A stretch of DNA of 64,000 nt, taken from NCBI GenBank assembly GCA_010094045.1, contig ML986698.1, forward strand, positions 1 through 64,000, read 5' to 3'. Source of the DNA: Lojkania enalia (lineage: Eukaryota; Ascomycota; Dothideomycetes; Pleosporales). The position numbers and the translations under genes are program-made. The notes below the pieces were generated by a model. The model was not told the origin of the DNA. It saw nothing but the letters and a program-made list of their open reading frames with translations, and made no database searches. Positions 58,666-64,000 of the stretch are shown here, piece by piece (position 1 is the stretch's first letter; each line of letters begins with the position of its first letter).

Positions 58666-60493
58666 ATGGATCCCACTGCGGCCTCGAAAGACGATTTCTC
58701 TCTAAGTTCTCGAGAGATAGGTTTGAAAACAGAGATCCATGCGGAGTCGCCCAAAGATGAAGCGCAGTACCCTGGCGGTCTAGCCCTCAGCTTGATCATG
58801 GTGGCGCTCCTTTTGAGCATGTTTCTTGTATGTCGCCTCGTTTCTGCATTTCCCAAATTTGATTGCTGACACGACTCGCCAGGTCGCTCTTGACATGGTA
58901 ACTCACCTAAGACGATATTCTTGGACGTGCCATCAATATTGACTTTGGAGCGGTAGACAATTGTCGCGACGGCGATTCCCCGCATTACAGATGATTTCAA
59001 CCGGCTCGATCAGGTGGGTTGGTATGGAAGCGGCTTCTTCCTCACCGTCGCAACCTTCCAGGCATCATGGGGAAAGGCATACAAGTATTTTCCATTGAAG
59101 ATAGCTTTCTTCACTTCGGTCATCATATTTGAGGTCGGGAGTCTTATTTGTGCTCTCGCAAAGGATAGCCCAATGCTCATTGTTGGTCGCGCAATCCAAG
59201 GAGTGGGAGGTGCTGGTATTATCGGAGGCTGCTATGTCATTATCGCCTTCATCGTCCCTCTTCAGAAAGCACCATCGTACATTGGTTTGTTAGGTGCCGT
59301 TTTCAGTCTTGCAAGTGTTGCAGGGCCTCTTCTAGGCGGTGTCTTCACGGACAAAGTCTCCTGGCGGTGGTGGTCAGTTATGCGGTCTACCTCGACCAGG
59401 CCGTAACTAACAGCGATTAGTTTCTACATCAATCTACCCATCGGAGGGCTTGCATTATTCCTCCTGGCTATCTTCTTCCATACTCCAGCAGCAGCCAAAC
59501 CTGCGCCTGCTACGTGGGTTGAGGTCTTTCTCCAGATGGATCCTCTGGGCATCGTCCTTATACTTGCTAGTCTTGTCTGCTATATGCTCGCTCTTGAGTG
59601 GGCAGGCGTACACAAGGGCTGGTCCTCTGCCGATGTAGTCGGCACATTGGTTGGCTGGATTGTCTTGACCATATGCTTCGTCATCTCACAACTCTATCAA
59701 GGAGAAAGATCAATGATTGTCCCTGCACAGCTTAAGAGGAGGCTTGTCTGGAGTGGCAGCTTCTTTATTTTCTTCCTCAACGCGGCCAACTTTTTAATGA
59801 TCTACTACCTGCCAATCTACTTTCAAGCAATTCAAGGAGCATCGCCATCATCGAGCGGTGTGAGGAACCTGCCTTATATTCTAGCGTCCTCGCTATGTAC
59901 CGTCGCACAGGGTCATCTTATTCGACTCTTTCCACACCCACACCCATTTATGGTTGGAGGTGCAGTCGTCTTTACCGTTGGGGCAGGACTTCTGTATACT
60001 CTCGATATTGGATCCTCAACTGGCAAATACGTAGGCTATCAAATTCTGGTAGGCGCAGGAATCGGAACAGCGATTCAGGTGCCTGTCATCTCTGCACAGG
60101 CGAAGACCCCACCGGCCGATCTATCTACGGCAACCTCCATCATTCTCTGTAAGTTGTTGTATCAGACCTTGCAAATCATTATGCTGACCGACAACAGTCT
60201 TCCAGCTGATCAGCGGCGCCCTCTCTGTTTCAGCAGCCCAAGCCATCTTCACCAACCGCCTTATTGCCAGCATCCCGAAATATATGGCAGACATCGATCC
60301 GCACTCACTCATCCAACTGGGTGCCACAAACCTGCGGCAGCACTTCGCCGGGTCGCAGCTCCTCGGCGTCCTTCACGCGTACATGGACGGGCTACGCGCG
60401 TCGTGGGCGTTGGGCATTGGCCTGGCTGGCATAGCCGTGCTCGCTTGCGCTCTATTTCCTCGAGGCCGGCTCTCGCCGAAGCCCGCAAAGTAG
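58666..60493 (+). CDS. MFS multidrug/toxin exporter (DHA14, TRI12/AflT-like)
   Basis: Five exons (58666-58827, 58883-58897, 58957-59372, 59421-60148, 60198-60493) give 538 residues, all in phase. The second exon is only 15 nt (VALDM), and its splice restores the DHA14 motif LDMTIVATAIPRIT. WYGSGFFLTVATFQ, GRAIQGVGGAGIIGGCYVI (motif C region) and WRWCFYINLPIGG (also restored by a splice) are classic for fungal drug:H+ antiporters. About 14 membrane segments can be traced. The first 44 residues are hydrophilic and cytosolic. The likely role is export of the cluster product across the plasma membrane, which also gives self-protection. It starts 746 bp from the divergent FAD oxidase. Confidence 0.93.
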
Positions 60494-61493
60494 AACATGA
60501 TAGATTGCAGCGTTGCGGGCGGATTTCGCATTGGCCGCATCAACGCATCCCTCTCCAAAATTAGATTGTACATAGGCAGATGAATTAGAAGACCTGAATT
60601 AGATTTAGCAATGTCAGACACTAGAACTCCGTTCAACCATTCAGAAAACTCCTTCAAGGCCGAAGTGAATCTAGCTTATGTTGCTCAGCACCGGACTCTT
60701 GAGCGCTTAGAGTGGCGAAAGGGACGCGGCCCGTGTCTCGGGCACATTAGGATTTCACCTGGATTCAATGGCGCTATTTTATGCCGCGTACAAGGCCAGT
60801 GGTATTACGTAGAAAAAGAGCCTTTGGCTTAATTGCATTATCGAATGGATAAGGTTTGATATCGAAAAACACTGAGGCTTGCAGGAAGACGCCTCCATGG
60901 CGCCAATCCACCTCCGCATTGACGTTTCTGTGGCGGCGGCACAGACGCCGGTGGTTGCGGAGCGGAGGACCACTCCGGCCAGTCCGCAAGTAGACATGCA
61001 AGGGAACATGCAACGCCTTCCGCTTTGGACTTAGTCTCCGCAGTGGCGGAGCTGGCGAATCTCGAGGCGTTCAGCCGTGGCAGGGATCGCCATTAGCTAA
61101 GCCGCAGCACAGGCCGCTTGCTAATACTACCAATTGATAAGTGCCCGTCTGACAGAAGGGAGCTTGTGTGCTTGTGCGACTCCGTCCATGTTGCACAAAC
61201 GCCGCTCCCTTCTTCGCCGCACCGCAGCCTGTGCGAGTAGGGGGCTAGAAAGAATGGCGGGGAAAGGGTGGGAGAGCGGGCGTTAGAAATCGCCGATGAC
61301 AAACGAGCGCGCGTTGCACCGTAGTTTTAAGTCTGGGCCTAGGTAGAAAATGGCACGAGCGCTCTCTGGGGAGAGACCCGCGTACTCACTCTTGCTTTGC
61401 CTTGTTTTGTCTTTCATTGACAGTACTTACACAATTGCCAATATTCTGTTGGTTGAATCGAATTATACATTGCATCGCTAGAAACTAGCCAAC
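60494..61493. promoter_or_regulatory. SDR2 upstream region with inverted repeats
   Basis: This 1-kb region contains CGGAG-N5-CTCCG (60963-60977), CTCCG-N6-CGGAG (61036-61051), GACATGCA (60993-61000) and AACATGCA (61005-61012). The first half would include the exporter 3' UTR. A 73-residue frame at 60611-60832 is open but has no recognisable feature, and I do not call it a gene. Confidence 0.5.
60963..60977. promoter_or_regulatory. CGGAG-N5-CTCCG inverted repeat, candidate Zn2Cys6 site
   Basis: A perfect 5-bp inverted repeat with a 5-bp spacer, the architecture bound by Gal4-type dimers (CGG...CCG). It stands 517 bp upstream of the SDR2 start. A second, everted pair follows at 61036-61051. 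Sequence evidence only. Confidence 0.45.
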
Positions 61494-62392
61494 ATGACCG
61501 GACAGACAATCTACTTCGTCACCGGCGCCAATCGAGGTGCGCTCCCACCTTCCTCCCCCCCAGTTGTAACGGGACTCTGCATTTACTGGCAATATTGAGC
61601 ATTGAGAATTGGAACTCACAACCCAAGCATAGGACTCGGCCGCGCCCTCGTAGAACACTACCTCGCGCTGCCAAACTCCTTCGTCGCAGCCGGCGTCCGC
61701 GACCCGGAGCATAGCACAGCCAAGTCCCTATTCGACTTCCCCAAGGGAGAAAACAGCACGCTCGTCACCGTAAAAGTCGAAGCAACGTCCGACACCGACG
61801 CTAAGGAGGCCGTCACGACCCTCCAGAAGGAGCACAGCATCGACCATTTAGACGTGGTCATCTCCTCTGCGGGAATATGCCGACTATCCCGCCTTGACGA
61901 AGTCGATATTGCCGACCTGCTGGACCACGTCAACGTCAACGCCGTCGGCGTCGTCAGGCTGTTCCAGGCGACCAAGGACCTGCTGCAGAAGACCAAAAAC
62001 CCGAAGTTCGTGGTCATGGGCAGCAATGCGGGGAGTGTGGCGCACATGCAATGGTTCCCTTTCCCGCAGGGCGCGTATGCGGGCAGCAAGGCCATGACGA
62101 ACAGCATTATGCGGAAGATTGCTATGGAGAATCCGTGGTTGACTTCTGTGACCCTTCATCCTGGGTAGGTGGAGTCCCGAGTGGGAAGCTGGGAAAACAA
62201 TTATCTAATTTTGTGTACAGATGGGTTCAGACGGACATGGGCAACGATGGTGCAAGGGCTGTAGGTATGGAGAAAGCTGCTGTGACGATCGAGGACAGTA
62301 TCAAGGGCGTGACTGAGATAATCGAAAAAGCCAACCCTCAGACCATCTTTGGCAAGTTCTTGGATTATGCTGGCGCGGAGTTGGAGTGGTGA
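61494..62392 (+). CDS. short-chain dehydrogenase/reductase, nor-1-like (SDR2)
   Basis: Exons 61494-61536, 61633-62164 and 62221-62392 join in phase to 248 residues. The first exon is 43 nt, the same length and splice phase as in SDR1. Splicing restores TGANRGLGRA. VVISSAGIC replaces the usual NAG motif with SAG. GSNAGSVA and YAGSK (YxxxK) form the active site, and PGWVQTDMGNDGA follows. An extra intron at 62165-62220 is absent from SDR1. It probably reduces or oxidises a carbonyl or alcohol of the polyketide in the cytosol. The resemblance to SDR1, including the closing VEKAxxTIEDS-like segment, points to an old duplication within the cluster. Confidence 0.9.
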
Positions 62393-62871
62393 TTGGATTT
62401 TTAGTCCAAGAATTTTGGTTTCGAAAAGATGTCAATGTGATCTCTGAATGACATGGAAAATGGAGTTGGGAATAAGGCATCTAGCACATAGATATGTAGA
62501 TTAGTGCAATTAAGGTATTGTCGGTATGAGCGATTTTCTTGATCTATATCAGTAAACACCTAAGTAATGAGCAACCTTGTGCAAATCACTTCAACTAAGC
62601 TGCAATTGATTCTGACAACTGCAATTAGTCGACATTTAATCTACCAAGATTTGTGGATTTGGCGCCATTCATAGATAAGAACATGCTAATAAGTATTATT
62701 TAGACGTAACAATATTGAATATCGTTCGTTGTGGTATTATCGACGTTAAACAATAGCTTAAGAGTGCGCCAATCAGGCAAACCTCAACGCCACTAAGTCT
62801 AGTGTCTAATGCACCTAATCAGAAAGCCAAAAAAAAAAAAAGAGCCATTCTAGCCCGCCACCATGCAAAAT
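62393..62871. other. convergent 3' intergenic region
   Basis: AT-rich spacer between the SDR2 and FSH1-type hydrolase ends. It includes an A13 run near 62830. No gene seen. Confidence 0.5.
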
Positions 62872-63936
62872 CTACATTAAAGAACTCGCAATGACGGTCT
62901 CAACGATATCCGCAATCTCTTCTGCACAACCCCTCGGCACCTCATGGCCGCCCCCATGTTCAAACGTCTCCGCGCTCCCACGCTCGCACAACTTGACTAG
63001 ATCCTTGCTGTGCAAGTTCCACTTATCCTTCCTACCATAGACATGGGCTGATGGGATCGAAATTCTCACCTCATCGCAAGTATGATGGAACATTTGGTAA
63101 AAAGTCTCAGGTAAATCCTCAGCGTCGTTGTTATCCCCGAACTCAGAAACCGACGAGGGACTCGCGCTGCCTTGGGGCGTCTCGACGTCCGAGTCGTCGA
63201 CAACAGTGTTGTGCGTGTATTCCGCCGCTTCGAGGCGTGACTTCATGAGCTTTTCGCGGGCGAGCCGGCGTAGCTCTTCTTCTCCCCGAAGATATGCCGG
63301 GTCGGTGATGAGGTATTTAGGAACTTCGTTGGGGCAGTTGGGCCGCACCGTGGGCGTCACGATGCGCGCGCCGAACGCTTTTCGCGTGTCAATGCCATAT
63401 CGAAGCGAATGTGAGAAGGGAATGGGCGAGCCTAGGAAGACCGAAAAGGAGAATGGCGGCGGCGTAGAAGGCGACTTTAGTTGGTGGTGCAGCAGGATCG
63501 ATGCTGCAAGGGCGGCTCCCTGGATAAGACCTTAGTCTCTTGCTCGCTACGAAAGATCGGCATGAAATGTAGTTGGCGCTATAGATATATGCTTCAACTC
63601 ACCTGGCTAAATCCTATGACGCCGTCAAAAGGCCCCCTTCTTTCGACATAATCCAACACAAACTTGTGCGCAGCGGCTACCTTAGCCGTGGTTGGAGTAT
63701 CGTACCAGCATAGATACGGCCCAGGGTAGAAGCCTAGAACTTCTGGGGATGGTTCGCAAGTGTTGGGGGCTTCGAGAAAGACCATCTCATGATCACTTGC
63801 GAGTAGCGAGCGAAATGGCGCTACAAGGGGCGTAAGTGTCCGCGTTGAGAGACGAGATGTGCACTATACCAGTCTGTTGAGCGAAGATAGCGGCATTGCT
63901 GCCCATGCCGTGAAGACAAAGGATTCGAACAGTCAT
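62872..63936 (-). CDS. FSH1-family serine hydrolase (LovG-like)
   Basis: Exons 63936-63870, 63820-63603 and 63519-62872 join in phase to 310 residues. MTVRILCLHGMGSNAAIFAQ is the family start. The nucleophile is Ser94 in GFSQG, completed by the second splice (GFSQ|GAALAASILLHHQ). Asp260 in YGRKDKW and His287 in GGGHEVP complete the triad. VFLGSPIPFSHS is also typical. Fungal FSH1 proteins in polyketide clusters, such as LovG, hydrolyse the finished chain off the HR-PKS. An acidic, serine-rich insert (~residues 200-235, with DDSDVETPQ and DNNDAEDL) makes it longer than most relatives. It is the last gene in the window; its promoter is cut after 64 bases. Confidence 0.88.
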
Positions 63937-64000
63937 TTTGTATGTTATTGGAGATGTAAACTCGTATGATGGACTCGATGGAGTGACTATTGAGAGAGAT

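Noticed and set aside
60611..60832. 73-residue plus-strand frame after the exporter
   Set aside because: No motif, no signal peptide, and it lies where the exporter 3' UTR should be.

Overview
The window is genomic DNA of a filamentous ascomycete (Pezizomycotina). This rests on short spliced introns (45-85 nt, GT-AG), Zn2Cys6 and HET-domain proteins, a fungal-type highly reducing polyketide synthase, an intron-containing tRNA-Leu(UAA), and gene islands alternating with AT-rich stretches full of dead genes. Many premature stops in the dead genes are C-to-T or G-to-A type (CAG to TAG, TGG to TAG), the pattern left by repeat-induced point mutation (RIP) or similar decay. Class and species cannot be fixed from the sequence.

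Left part (1-13.9 kb): AT-rich DNA with a repeat fragment, a broken M35-like metallopeptidase, a broken gene of an unnamed family, an almost pure A+T island, one intact SLC6/SNF-type transporter (8.5-10.7 kb) and a broken HET-domain gene. Middle-left (13.9-28.2 kb): an intact sugar-porter MFS gene, a tRNA-Leu with intron, then five dead catabolic genes (DapA-like aldolase/lyase, DUF1537 four-carbon sugar-acid kinase, DenD-like erythronate dehydrogenase, aldo/keto reductase, FMN-dependent 2-hydroxyacid dehydrogenase) around one intact Zn2Cys6 regulator. I read this as the remains of a sugar-acid/polyol catabolic cluster whose enzymes died while its regulator, and perhaps its transporter, survived.

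Centre (28.8-34.6 kb): three intact ordinary genes, namely a short MetE-like protein, a coilin-like nuclear protein (DUF7357 type) and, divergent from it, a kelch-repeat protein. A 5 kb gene-poor block (34.6-39.5 kb) follows.

Right part (39.5-64 kb): a polyketide biosynthetic gene cluster that probably continues past the window. In order: a small secreted/anchored protein; a medium-chain alcohol dehydrogenase broken by one missing base; a 2,376-residue HR-PKS (KS-AT-DH-degenerate MT-ER-KR-ACP, no release domain); a divergent alpha/beta hydrolase of the polyketide-transferase (af380) type; a P450; a nor-1-like SDR; a secreted berberine-bridge-type FAD oxidase; a divergent 14-TM-type MFS exporter; a second nor-1-like SDR; and an FSH1/LovG-type serine hydrolase. 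Likely logic: the PKS builds a reduced chain, a hydrolase or transferase unloads it, the P450, FAD oxidase and SDRs tailor it, and the MFS pump exports it. Exon joins given for intact genes were checked for reading phase and all sum to whole codons.
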